This document shows positions 8,275-16,246 of a DNA stretch of 64,000 bases, in pieces. Position numbers and translations under genes: made by a program. The notes beneath the pieces were generated by a model that saw only the letters and a program-made list of their open reading frames with translations, made no database searches and was not told the DNA's origin. Origin of the DNA: Hominifimenecus microfluidus (GTDB lineage Bacteria; Bacillota; Clostridia; Lachnospirales; Lachnospiraceae); the NCBI GenBank assembly GCA_020687485.1, contig JAJEQR010000008.1, positions 1-64,000 on the forward strand. The letters are read 5' to 3'. Position 1 is the stretch's first letter. Every line of letters begins with the position of its first letter.

Positions 8275-9777
8275 ATGATAAGAGGACTTGACACCTCAGT
8301 AAAGAGGCTGAGAAAACAGGTGTTCACGGAAGTGGCCCGCGTGGCCTGGGAGTCCGACAACATCAATGAGGACATTGAAGCGATTCCCTACAAGATTACG
8401 CCCGGCGACGTGCCGCTTTACCGTGAGAGCATCTGGCGGGAACGCGCAATCTGCGCAGAGCGTGTGCGTCTGGCGATGGGCATGAGCCTGCGCCCGGAAG
8501 ATCAGCCGGTGCATGTTACCGCCGGAATCACGGAGAGCAATATCTCCGAGAAATATTATGAACCGCCGCTGATGCAGGTCATCCCTTCGGCCTGCGACGC
8601 GTGCGCCGTGAAGCGCTACAAGGTGACGGACAACTGCCGGGGATGTGTGGCGCATCCCTGTGTGGAAGTCTGTCCGAAGGGGGCGATCTCCCTGCAGAAC
8701 GGGCGCTCGGTGATCGACCAGGATAAGTGTATCAAATGCGGAAAATGCCGGGCGGCCTGTCCCTACTCCGCGATCGCGTATGAGACGCGTCCCTGTGCGG
8801 ACGCCTGCGGAGTCAATGCGATCGAGAGCGATGAGCTCGGCAGAGCCAGAATCAATCCGGATAAGTGTGTATCCTGCGGCATGTGTATGGTAAACTGCCC
8901 CTTCGGCGCAATCGCCGACAAGTCACAGATCTTCCAGCTGATCCGCGCACTCAAGGAAGGAGGCGAGATCATCGCGGAAATTGCTCCAGCCTACATCGGT
9001 CAGTTTGGCAACGCCGGACCGAAGAAGGTCAAGGCAGCGCTGATGGAGCTGGGCTTCTCTGAAGTCTACGAGGTAGCCCTCGGCGCAGATATGGGAGCCG
9101 TAACGGAAGCCCATCACTATGTCAAGGAAGTTGTGAATGGAGACCTGCCTTTCCTGCTGACTTCGTGCTGCCCTTCCTGGTCCATGCTGGCGAAGCTCTA
9201 CTTCCCGGATATGGCGGACAAGGTATCCAGCGCGCTGACGCCTATGGTGGCGACGGCCCGCACGATCAAGAAGAAACATCCGAACGCAAGAGTGGTATTC
9301 GTGGGACCCTGCGCTTCGAAGAAGCTGGAGGCATCCCGCCGCTCCGTGCGCAGCGATGTAGACTTTGTTATCACTTTCGAGGAGCTGGCAGCCATGTTCG
9401 ACGCAAAGGGCATCGACCCGGAGAAGCTTGAACATGAGGAGGAGATCCACGATGCAACCGGCGCCGGCCGCGGTTACGGTGTGGCCGGAGGTGTAGCGGA
9501 AGCCATCGAAAAGTGCATCAACGCCTACTATCCGGACGTGGATGTCTATATCGAGCATGCGGAAGGCCTGGACGAGTGCCGGAAGATGCTGCTCCTGGCC
9601 AAGACCGGCAAGAAGGACGGCTGCCTGATCGAGGGCATGGGATGTCCTGGCGGCTGCGTAGCCGGAGCCGGAACGAACATCCCGATTCCGAAGGCAACGC
9701 TTGCCGTGAAGAAATCCGTAAAGGATTCCTCGAAGAAGATTCCGCCGAAGGAACTCGGAGAGATCGAACTCGATTAA
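8275..9777 (+). CDS. [FeFe] hydrogenase, group B-like
   Basis: 500 residues. The middle of the N-terminal half is ferredoxin-like with many cysteines (CVEVCPKG, CIKCGKCRAACP, CVSCGMCMVNCP). The H-cluster motifs differ from the preceding gene: TSCCPSW (296-302), GPCASKK (344-350) and CPGGC followed by VAGAG (Cys457, Cys461). All the cysteines expected to bind the cluster are present. To my knowledge Pro-Ser after the double cysteine and GPC instead of MPC mark group B enzymes, whose role in fermentative clostridia is poorly defined. The gene follows 14 bases after the group A gene with a GGAG signal, so the two are co-transcribed. There is no 2Fe-2S domain. Confidence 0.88.
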   Translation: MIRGLDTSVKRLRKQVFTEVARVAWESDNINEDIEAIPYKITPGDVPLYRESIWRERAICAERVRLAMGMSLRPEDQPVHVTAGITESNISEKYYEPPLMQVIPSACDACAVKRYKVTDNCRGCVAHPCVEVCPKGAISLQNGRSVIDQDKCIKCGKCRAACPYSAIAYETRPCADACGVNAIESDELGRARINPDKCVSCGMCMVNCPFGAIADKSQIFQLIRALKEGGEIIAEIAPAYIGQFGNAGPKKVKAALMELGFSEVYEVALGADMGAVTEAHHYVKEVVNGDLPFLLTSCCPSWSMLAKLYFPDMADKVSSALTPMVATARTIKKKHPNARVVFVGPCASKKLEASRRSVRSDVDFVITFEELAAMFDAKGIDPEKLEHEEEIHDATGAGRGYGVAGGVAEAIEKCINAYYPDVDVYIEHAEGLDECRKMLLLAKTGKKDGCLIEGMGCPGGCVAGAGTNIPIPKATLAVKKSVKDSSKKIPPKELGEIELD

Positions 9778-9865
9778 TGCCGGAAGGTTCTGTTGATATC
9801 GTGTCTTCATAAGGAACGGTGTCCGGATTCACATGAGATGATTTGGGTCGACCGTTCAATTCCGC

Positions 9866-9894
9866 TTGAAATCGTGGCAGGGATACACTATAAT
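9866..9894 (+). promoter_or_regulatory. Promoter of the DtxR-family gene
   Basis: TTGAAA (9866-9871), a 17-base spacer and a perfect TATAAT (9889-9894). It gives the regulator a leader of roughly 110 bases and separates it from the hydrogenase operon. Confidence 0.75.
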
Positions 9895-9938
9895 AAACAG
9901 TAAAACTACGAGAGTTATGGGAATAGAAATGGGAAGTA

Positions 9939-9964
9939 ATTCAGAAACTCTGCAGATTCTGAAT
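9939..9964 (+). other. Leader hairpin before the DtxR-family gene
   Basis: ATTCAGAA (9939-9946) and TTCTGAAT (9957-9964) form a perfect 8-bp inverted repeat with a 10-base loop inside the leader. It could be an operator or an RNA hairpin. There is no T-tract, so it is not a terminator. Confidence 0.4.
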
Positions 9965-10009
9965 GTCTTTCGATTGCGGATACGTATTGTCAAGAAGGAG
10001 TGAGTTGTT

Positions 10010-10423
10010 TTGAAGATTCAGGAATCAGCAGAGAACTATCTGGAAGCCATTTTAGTACTTGGAGAGCGCCAGGGCAACGTTCGCTCGATCGACGTCGCCA
10101 ACGAGTTGGGATTCTCCAAGCCGAGCGTCAGCTACGCTATGAAGCAGTTCCGTGAGAACGGCCTTGTCATCATGGATGACAACAGCTACCTGCACCTGAC
10201 CGATGCCGGAAGAGCCATTGCCGAGCGCACTTACGAGCGCCACGAGCTGTTGACCCGTTACTTTGTCGCCCTTGGCGTCAGCGAGCATACCGCCGCAGAG
10301 GACGCCTGCCGCATCGAACATGTCATCAGCCAGGAGACCTTCAGTAAGCTGAAGGAGCACGCTGAGAAGATGATGGCATTACAGGCGAAGCGGGAGCAGG
10401 AACAGGCGAAGGAGCAGCAGTAA
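10010..10423 (+). CDS. Metal-dependent transcriptional regulator, DtxR/MntR family, short form
   Basis: 137 residues from a TTG start with AAGGAG nine bases upstream. An N-terminal winged helix (about 5-65) is followed by the metal-binding dimer domain: Glu12, His78, and Cys100-R-I-Glu103-His104. The Cys-x-x-Glu-His pattern is that of DtxR/IdeR iron regulators rather than the Glu-x-x-Glu-His of manganese-type MntR; Asn9 stands where those proteins have Met or Asp. The SH3-like third domain of DtxR is missing, and the end is a charged helix rich in Gln and Glu. Its place directly after two iron-rich hydrogenases suggests iron-linked control of nearby genes, but this is inference. It has its own promoter and terminator. 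Confidence 0.88.
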   Translation: MKIQESAENYLEAILVLGERQGNVRSIDVANELGFSKPSVSYAMKQFRENGLVIMDDNSYLHLTDAGRAIAERTYERHELLTRYFVALGVSEHTAAEDACRIEHVISQETFSKLKEHAEKMMALQAKREQEQAKEQQ

Positions 10424-10456
10424 GCATAAAAGCAGGAGCGGAGTGGATACGCGAAA

Positions 10457-10488
10457 GAAAAAGAGGACGGGAAACCGTCCTCTTTTTC
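10457..10488 (+). terminator. Terminator after the DtxR-family gene
   Basis: A perfect 14-bp stem, GAAAAAGAGGACGG and CCGTCCTCTTTTTC, around a GAAA tetraloop. The T-rich 3' arm serves as the terminator tail. It ends the transcript about 35 bases after the stop codon. Confidence 0.9.
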
Positions 10489-10525
10489 GTAGAGACTACT
10501 TTTGAAAAGAATTTTGAATTTGATG

Positions 10526-10554
10526 TTGACAACAGTAACTGCATATGTTACAGT
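10526..10554 (+). promoter_or_regulatory. Promoter of the envelope ABC operon, with overlapping dyads
   Basis: TTGACA (10526-10531), 17 bases, TACAGT (10549-10554). A TGTTG-A-CAACA dyad (10524-10534) covers the -35 box. A second dyad, GTAAC (10535-10539) and GTTAC (10547-10551), reaches into the -10. Such an arrangement suggests a repressor site; the BlaI-family repressor encoded at the end of this locus is the obvious candidate (inference). Confidence 0.6.
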
Positions 10555-10809
10555 AGGATTAAATTAAATAATGCAACAAAAACTACTGAATGTAATAACT
10601 CAAAGGGGCGAAAGCCCCATCTCTTTTACCCACAGTGTCCGCTTCTGTAGATGGACGAACTCAATGATGGATATGCTTTTTGGGCTGACTGCTGGTGCAC
10701 ACAGCATGGGATGATCCGGTCGGAAGGCATTACCATAAAACAACCTGCCAATAACTGCAATGAATGAATATGCAGGCGTTGGTACAATCATTTAGAAGAG
10801 GAGAATATT
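10555..10809. other. Long leader or spacer before the ABC operon
   Basis: No convincing gene. A GGGGC-GAAA-GCCCC hairpin (10605-10618) is followed by a weak T-rich tract and could be an attenuator in the leader. Close to the first gene an extended -10 (TGGTACAAT, 10780-10788) has no good -35. A 38-codon frame from an ATG near 10650 lacks a ribosome-binding site and is not called. Confidence 0.35.
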
Positions 10810-11616
10810 TTGAAATTAAAAAGAAAATTAATTTTAATTATTGCAATATGTTTATCTTGTAGCGCGTGTCTGCCGAAGAGTACTTCGGGAGGAAGTATAT
10901 CTGACCCTGTAAGCAGGCGAAATGATACTGTTGAAGAGGAGGAAGAAACTTATCCTCATCATGTACTGGAAGAGGAAGATGTAGAGGAACTTCCGATTGC
11001 TTCCTGGGGAGAAGACGTATACAATCCTATGGGCTTTGATAAAACTGGTGGACCGATTTTTATTATTCGTAACGTGACTACATATCGGACGCTAAGCGAA
11101 GCAGATATTACTTTGGACGATCTTCATTTTGCATCTGGTCTTGTAAAGGCAACAGAAGAGGATGCGGCCATATTGTCAAAGAAAATTCCGGAAGATGAAT
11201 GGTCTGGAATGGTAGAAAAAGAACAGTTGTTAGATGCAGAAGGAAATATTCGGGAAGGATATCTGTTGCTAGTGTTGGAAGCGGAAGTTACGAATGCATG
11301 GAAGGAAAATACAGATAAAAAGCTTCCAATCGGAATCGCACTGATTGATCGAAACGATATCTGGGTGGATGATGATCCTATGCTGAAAGAGCTTCTTTAT
11401 CAAACTCCATATGCCGGAGCGTCAAATTTGGTTTATCTGAAAGAAGCGGTGAATCAGGAAAAAGATGCTTTCAAGGTGGAACTGGCGCAGGAGGAGTCTA
11501 TGCAGATTCATGCTTACTTCTTTGTTCCGGAAGATTATAGCGAGTATGTGGGCATTCCCATTAGCAGCGGCAATTTCAGTGGCGGATTCTTCTCTTTGCG
11601 GGAGGATGGACAATAG
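10810..11616 (+). CDS. Lipoprotein, cassette copy A
   Basis: 268 residues from a TTG start with an AGAGGAG signal. A lysine-rich N-terminus and a hydrophobic stretch lead to a lipobox-like SCSAC at about 19-23, so the mature protein should be lipid-anchored at Cys23 on the outer face of the membrane. An acidic linker follows (a run of glutamates), then a domain of about 200 residues that I do not recognise. Shared landmarks with the second copy at 13102 are ELPIASW, KATEEDA, VYLKEA-NQEKD, HAYFFVPEDYSEY and the end GGFFSLREDG. It sits first in a transport operon, so a substrate-binding or accessory role for the adjacent permease is likely but unproven. Confidence 0.75.
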   Translation: MKLKRKLILIIAICLSCSACLPKSTSGGSISDPVSRRNDTVEEEEETYPHHVLEEEDVEELPIASWGEDVYNPMGFDKTGGPIFIIRNVTTYRTLSEADITLDDLHFASGLVKATEEDAAILSKKIPEDEWSGMVEKEQLLDAEGNIREGYLLLVLEAEVTNAWKENTDKKLPIGIALIDRNDIWVDDDPMLKELLYQTPYAGASNLVYLKEAVNQEKDAFKVELAQEESMQIHAYFFVPEDYSEYVGIPISSGNFSGGFFSLREDGQ

Positions 11617-11628
11617 GGGGTGGTGCGA

Positions 11629-12471
11629 ATGATCCGACAGGAGATGAAACGCCTGTTTTCCAGTTGGATGTTTCGGGCGGTTTTAACCGTTTCTCTGTTG
11701 ATTCCTTTTTTTAATACTTATGAAACCTGGCAGGTAACAGTGAATGATCTGAAAATGACAAATCAGATTGCTGCTGAACAGACAGAATGGGTTTTTTTGA
11801 GTGTATTTGCCAAGTGGATTGGAATAGAGACATATACCTCCGGGTATTCTCTGTTCTTTTTTGCATTTCCATTACTTGTATGTATTGGTTATGGCTGGTC
11901 GTTTCGACAGGAACTGGACACAGGATATGTCAATCAGATCGTCAGCCGCGTGGGAAAGAAGCGATACTTTACGTCAAAGTACGTGACCACCTTCCTGAGC
12001 GGAGGGATGATTCTGGCACTTCCCTTGTTGCTGAATCTCATTGTCGGGATGACTTTCTGTAACCTGGCGCTTCCGGATGGGACAAGCCTGTATTTTAATA
12101 TGGGAAACCGGAACTTTCTGGGGCCGTTGTTTTTTACGCATCCGCTTTGGTTTTGCTTCCTGTATATGTTGACGGATTTTGCTTTCGGCGGAGCGCTGGC
12201 CTGCCTGTGCATGACGTTTTCTTACTTCATTAAGGGGCGTGTGCTGGCACTGCCGATCCCTTTCCTGCTTCTTCTGGTCTGGGATCATATCAGCAGCAGT
12301 TATCTGATTCAAAAGGATACTGTTTATACCGCGTCGATTCTTCGTATGGCGCATCCGGGACCGATCGGCTATTACAATTCAGGTGTAATCTTTTTGTCAG
12401 TAATTGCCGCTATTCTTGTGATTACTGCATTGATTACGGCGAATAAGGCTGGAAAACGTGATGTTCTGTAG
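11629..12471 (+). CDS. ABC-2-type permease, cassette copy A
   Basis: About 280 residues from the ATG at 11629, chosen because a GGGGGTGG signal lies seven bases upstream; two in-frame GTG codons at 11620 and 11623 are possible alternatives. It begins with IRQEMKRLFSSWMFR, a cytoplasmic entry typical of ABC-2 permeases, then about six membrane helices, with a SRVGKKRYFTSKY cytoplasmic loop near residue 110. The copy at 13918 is highly similar. The only ATPase of the operon is at 16247, so this is presumably one membrane subunit of that transporter. Confidence 0.8.
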   Translation: MIRQEMKRLFSSWMFRAVLTVSLLIPFFNTYETWQVTVNDLKMTNQIAAEQTEWVFLSVFAKWIGIETYTSGYSLFFFAFPLLVCIGYGWSFRQELDTGYVNQIVSRVGKKRYFTSKYVTTFLSGGMILALPLLLNLIVGMTFCNLALPDGTSLYFNMGNRNFLGPLFFTHPLWFCFLYMLTDFAFGGALACLCMTFSYFIKGRVLALPIPFLLLLVWDHISSSYLIQKDTVYTASILRMAHPGPIGYYNSGVIFLSVIAAILVITALITANKAGKRDVL

Positions 12472-12500
12472 CACGGAATCAGAAGGGAGGCAAGAACTGA

Positions 12501-13088
12501 ATGAAAAGGAAGAAACAGAAGAAACGAATTATCCTTCTGGCGGTAGTTCTGTTGATTGCGGCTGCCTGGGGGATGCGGGTATACTGGCTTAATCAGAAAT
12601 ATCCGGATGTAGAACGAAAGACATATGACCTGCAGGAGGAGGTGGAACTGGGGAAAGATATCATCGACTATGATACCATGAAAGGCTATTTTGTGACGAT
12701 AGAATCTGCTGATATCTATGAGTATGAGGATCTTTTATCACAATATGATTTGGAAGATTTTACGGAACGGGATGCGCCGGAGCGAATCTATTTACTGAAA
12801 GTGCGTCTTCGAAACACGAATAATACGGAGACGGGAATTGATTTACTTTCGTGGAAGATACAAAGTAATTCAGTAAGTCAGTCTCTTGATTTCGAATTAT
12901 ATTATGAACTCAATCAGCTGGATACTTACTCTGTTGCCCTCCGCGAGGATTCAGAGAAGGAGTTCCTTCTCCCCTACAACCTGCGGAAGGATTTCTTCTA
13001 TCCTTCGGAGTGGGAGAACCTGGAGGACTACGAGATGTGGCTGACAGTGACGTGGTATCCCACGAAAAAGATGTTGCTATTAATATAA
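12501..13088 (+). CDS. Membrane-anchored extracytoplasmic protein, cassette copy A
   Basis: 195 residues. A lysine/arginine start and one membrane helix (about 9-25) are followed by a soluble domain of about 165 residues facing outward. The domain has an RIYLLKVRLRNTNNTE strand motif and a conserved end, SEWENLEDYEMWLTVTWYP. It may correspond to the uncharacterised DUF5028 family, but I am not sure of that match. The paralogue at 14793 is nearly identical over the last 60 residues. A GGGAGG signal precedes the ATG. The function is unknown; its position suggests an accessory part of the transporter. Confidence 0.7.
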   Translation: MKRKKQKKRIILLAVVLLIAAAWGMRVYWLNQKYPDVERKTYDLQEEVELGKDIIDYDTMKGYFVTIESADIYEYEDLLSQYDLEDFTERDAPERIYLLKVRLRNTNNTETGIDLLSWKIQSNSVSQSLDFELYYELNQLDTYSVALREDSEKEFLLPYNLRKDFFYPSEWENLEDYEMWLTVTWYPTKKMLLLI

Positions 13089-13101
13089 ATAGGAGGAATT
13101 A

Positions 13102-13905
13102 TTGAGTTACAAAAAAAGTTTTATTTTTCTTTTAGCGATAAGTATGAGTCTTAGTGCGTGCCTTCCGAAGAACAACGATTATAGCGCTTGGATTAGCAGT
13201 AACATTAGGCAAAATGCGAATATGGTTGAAGAAGAGACCGAAACGCAGCATGTACTGGAGCCGGAAAAAGTCGCAGAACTGCCGATTGCATCCTGGGAAG
13301 AAGAAGTATATAACAAAAATCACTTTTCCGAATTTGGAGGAGAGATTCTGACGATCCGCAATGTTGTCAGTTATACCAGCCTGGAAGAAGCAGGAATTTC
13401 GGCTGATGACCTGGATTTGATTGATGCTCCGGTAAAAGCAACGGATGAGGATGCATCCATATTATCGAAAGAAGTTCCGGAAGGGAAAGAATGGTTTGGT
13501 ATGGTATTCGGAGATCGTATTCTGGAAGCAGATGGAAGTATTCGAAAAGGCTACGTTCTGCTGATGGTAGAGGCGGATATTGCAAATAAAAAGAAGGACG
13601 AGAATAGTAAGGAAATTTATGTAACCATGTCTCTGGTTGATCAGAATGATCTGCTTCTTTACGAAGATCCGATGCTGGACGGATATCTTTATCAGATGTC
13701 ATACCTGCGATCCAGAATTGTTTATCTGAAGGAGGCAATGAATCAGGAGAAGGATTCGCTGAAGCTAAATCTTGCTGCCGGAGAATCCATGCGGGTTCAT
13801 GCGTATTTCTTTGTTCCGGAGGATTACAGTGAATATATCGGAGTAGCAGCGAGTGACGGTCAGTTCGATGGAGGTTTCTTCTCTCTGCGGGAGGATGGAA
13901 AGTAG
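13102..13905 (+). CDS. Lipoprotein, cassette copy B
   Basis: 267 residues from a TTG start with AGGAGG upstream, 13 bases after the preceding gene. The lipobox is textbook: LSAC with the lipidated Cys at about residue 20. An acidic linker and the same domain as copy A follow (ELPIASW, KATDEDA, VYLKEAMNQEKD, HAYFFVPEDYSEY, GGFFSLREDG). The central parts of the two copies differ much more than their permease partners, which would fit different ligands (inference). The family is not one I can name. Confidence 0.75.
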   Translation: MSYKKSFIFLLAISMSLSACLPKNNDYSAWISSNIRQNANMVEEETETQHVLEPEKVAELPIASWEEEVYNKNHFSEFGGEILTIRNVVSYTSLEEAGISADDLDLIDAPVKATDEDASILSKEVPEGKEWFGMVFGDRILEADGSIRKGYVLLMVEADIANKKKDENSKEIYVTMSLVDQNDLLLYEDPMLDGYLYQMSYLRSRIVYLKEAMNQEKDSLKLNLAAGESMRVHAYFFVPEDYSEYIGVAASDGQFDGGFFSLREDGK

Positions 13906-13917
13906 GAGGTGATGCGG

Positions 13918-14760
13918 ATGATCAGACAGGAGATAAAACGCCTGTTCTCCAGCTGGATGTTTCGGGCGGTTCTTATTGTATCCTTGTTGATCCCATTCTT
14001 AAATTCATATGATTCTTGGAAAAATATACAGAATGATCTGGAATGGAGGAAGATGGGACCTTCCGGACAGGTGGAAAATCTTGGACTTAGTACATTCGCC
14101 GGTTGGATTGGAATAGAGACATATACCTCTGGGTATTCTCTGTTCTTTTTTGCGTTTCCGCTGCTGGTGTGTATCGGATATGGCTGGTCTTTTCGCCAGG
14201 AAATGGATAACGGTTATATCAATCAGATTGTCAGCCGGGTGGGTAAGAAGCGGTACTTTGCCTCAAAGTATGTGTCTACGTTCCTGAGCGGTGGGATAAT
14301 TCTGACACTTCCGTTGCTGTTGAATTTGTTATTGAGGATGACTTATACGAATCTGGCTCTTCCTGACCCGGTGTATACTTATTTTAATATGGGAAACCGG
14401 AACTTTCTGGGACCGATGTTTTTTACACATCCGCTGTGGTTCTGCTTCCTGTATATGCTGACGGATTTTGCTTTCGGAGGAGCGCTGGCCTGCCTGTGTA
14501 TGACGTTTTCTTACTTCATTAAGGGGCGGGTGTTGGCACTGCCGATTCCTTTTCTGCTTCTTATGGTTTGGGATCATATTAGTAAGACTTATTTGGTTCA
14601 GGAGGATACGATCTATACGGCTTCGGTTCTGCGTATGGCGCATCCGGGACCGATTGGTTACTATAATCCGGGAAGGGTATTCTTGCTGGTGATTGTCGGT
14701 ATCCTTGTGATTACCACATTAATTACAGCAGATAGGGCCGGAAAGCGCGATGTTTTGTAG
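13918..14760 (+). CDS. ABC-2-type permease, cassette copy B
   Basis: About 280 residues from the ATG at 13918, with AGGAGG eight bases upstream; in-frame GTG 13909 and ATG 13912 overlap that signal and are less likely. It has about six membrane helices and the same SRVGKKRYFASKY loop as copy A. The segment from GNRNFLGP to VWDHIS is nearly unchanged between copies, while the first extracytoplasmic loop (about residues 30-60) differs. That is what one would expect if the loop contacts a copy-specific lipoprotein or substrate. Confidence 0.8.
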   Translation: MIRQEIKRLFSSWMFRAVLIVSLLIPFLNSYDSWKNIQNDLEWRKMGPSGQVENLGLSTFAGWIGIETYTSGYSLFFFAFPLLVCIGYGWSFRQEMDNGYINQIVSRVGKKRYFASKYVSTFLSGGIILTLPLLLNLLLRMTYTNLALPDPVYTYFNMGNRNFLGPMFFTHPLWFCFLYMLTDFAFGGALACLCMTFSYFIKGRVLALPIPFLLLMVWDHISKTYLVQEDTIYTASVLRMAHPGPIGYYNPGRVFLLVIVGILVITTLITADRAGKRDVL

Positions 14761-14792
14761 ATTATAGCAATCGGAAGGGAGGCAAGAAGCAA

Positions 14793-15371
14793 ATGAAGAA
14801 AAAGAAAAAAATCGTGCTCCTGGCGGTGTTCCTGCTGATTGCGGCTGCCTGGGGCGCACAGGCATACCGGTTCAACCGGGAATATCCGGATGTGGAACGG
14901 AAGACATATGCACTGCAGGAAGAAGCGGAGCTTGGGAAAGACATCATCGACTATGATGAGATGGACGGATATTTTGTAACAGTAGAATCCTCACAGATTT
15001 ATGAGTATGCGGACTTCCTTGCGGAGTATGGCCTGAACGATTTTATGGAAAGTTATCCGCCGGAGCGAATCTATTTGTTAAAAGTACGTCTTCGTAACAC
15101 GAATAATACGGAAACAGGAGTCAACTTTCGGGATTGGTATATTCAGAGTAATGCGCTACATGAAGATTTAAATCTGGATTTATACTATGAAATCAATCAA
15201 ATAGACTTTTATGCTGTTTCTCTCCGTGAGAATTCAGAGAAGGAGTTCCTTCTTCCCTACAACCTGCGGGAGGATTTCTTCTATCCGTCGGAGTGGGAGA
15301 ACCTGGAAGATTACGAGATGTGGCTGACGGTGACATGGTATCCCACGAAGAAGATGCTTTTACTGAAGTAG
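14793..15371 (+). CDS. Membrane-anchored extracytoplasmic protein, cassette copy B
   Basis: 192 residues, the same layout as the protein at 12501: a basic start, one membrane helix (about 6-22), then a soluble outer domain with RIYLLKVRLRNTNNTE and the end SEWENLEDYEMWLTVTWYP. The middle (about 60-130) is diverged. A GGGAGG signal lies upstream of the ATG. Not recognised beyond its paralogue. It is followed 13 bases later by the third permease. Confidence 0.7.
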   Translation: MKKKKKIVLLAVFLLIAAAWGAQAYRFNREYPDVERKTYALQEEAELGKDIIDYDEMDGYFVTVESSQIYEYADFLAEYGLNDFMESYPPERIYLLKVRLRNTNNTETGVNFRDWYIQSNALHEDLNLDLYYEINQIDFYAVSLRENSEKEFLLPYNLREDFFYPSEWENLEDYEMWLTVTWYPTKKMLLLK

Positions 15372-15384
15372 GGGAGAAGGCCGT

Positions 15385-16236
15385 ATGATGTTTTTTAAAT
15401 TATGGAAGCATGACTTGGATTACGGTCTGCTCCGGAAGATGATCTTCTATGTACTTCTGGGTTTTGGTCAGGCGTTCCTGTTCTGCCGGGGCTTTTCTTC
15501 CTGGGCGGCGGCCATGTCATCGATCCCGGATGTGGGCGAGCTGACGGAGACCTTCGGGAATCACCTGCTGTATCTCTTTCAGGGGATCGACGAGTACATC
15601 CCATCGCCGGATGAGCCGTTTGATTTTCCTTCGATGTGGCTGCTGGTGTTCCTGTGCGGGAATCTGCTTACGCTGACGTATCCGCTCCGGGATCTGGAAG
15701 GCATCGGACAGCAGATTCTGGTTCGCTCCGGACGGAGAGAATACTGGTGGCTGGCCAAGTGCGGATGGGAGATTGTAAGCTCCTTCGGGTACCTGCTGAT
15801 GCTGGCGCTGGGCGTGCTGAGCTACTGCCTGGTGTTTCGGATTCCGATAAAGGCAGAGATCAGTCAGCGGCTGATGGAGGTGATGATCGGCTGGGGGCTG
15901 GATCGGTCGCTGCCGCAGGCGGAGGTATGGCTGTGGCTGCTGGTGATTCCGCTGCTGCTCCTGATCTTCCTGAATCTGCTGCAGTTGCTGGTCGGGCTTG
16001 TATTCGGGCCGATCTGGGGATTTGCCGTAAACGGAGCGCTGCTTCTGCTCTCGGCCTACTGGATGAAGCCGTTTCTGCCGGGAAATTACGCCATGTTCCG
16101 CCGGAGTATCTGGGTGCTGATCGATCGGGGCATGGTCATGGGGAATGGAGTCGCTCTTTTGATTGGGGAAAGCCTCTGTGTGATCGTAGTCGGAGGCGTG
16201 ATCTTCCATCGGAGAGACATTCTGAAGAAGGAGTGA
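15385..16236 (+). CDS. ABC-2-type permease, third membrane subunit
   Basis: 283 residues. It starts with FFKLWKHDLDYGLLRKM and has about six hydrophobic segments, including a leucine-rich stretch near 195-215. An outer loop after the first helix (about 40-75) is acidic. It is not a close copy of the two cassette permeases. It precedes the ATPase gene by 10 bases, so it probably pairs with it directly. The gene is richer in G+C than the duplicated cassettes, in line with a different origin or age. Confidence 0.75.
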   Translation: MMFFKLWKHDLDYGLLRKMIFYVLLGFGQAFLFCRGFSSWAAAMSSIPDVGELTETFGNHLLYLFQGIDEYIPSPDEPFDFPSMWLLVFLCGNLLTLTYPLRDLEGIGQQILVRSGRREYWWLAKCGWEIVSSFGYLLMLALGVLSYCLVFRIPIKAEISQRLMEVMIGWGLDRSLPQAEVWLWLLVIPLLLLIFLNLLQLLVGLVFGPIWGFAVNGALLLLSAYWMKPFLPGNYAMFRRSIWVLIDRGMVMGNGVALLIGESLCVIVVGGVIFHRRDILKKE

Positions 16237-16246
16237 TGAGAGCCGA

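Larger units (their letters stand above)
10810..15371 (+). repeat. Tandem duplication of a three-gene cassette
   Basis: Lipoprotein, permease and anchored protein occur twice in the same order and orientation: 10810-13088 and 13102-15371. The permease genes are almost identical over long stretches near their 3' ends, whereas the lipoproteins and the 5' parts of the permeases have diverged. Intergenic spacings and ribosome-binding sites are also matched. The copies therefore arose by tandem duplication and then drifted or were selected apart, with possible gene conversion in the permease 3' half. Confidence 0.9.

Noticed and set aside
10605..10618. GGGGC-GAAA-GCCCC as a full terminator
   Set aside because: The stem is only five base pairs and the following tract is interrupted; kept only as a possible attenuator in the leader description.
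10600..10791. A 63-codon minus-strand frame before the ABC operon
   Set aside because: No ribosome-binding site, no recognisable motif, and it covers the leader and hairpin of the operon.
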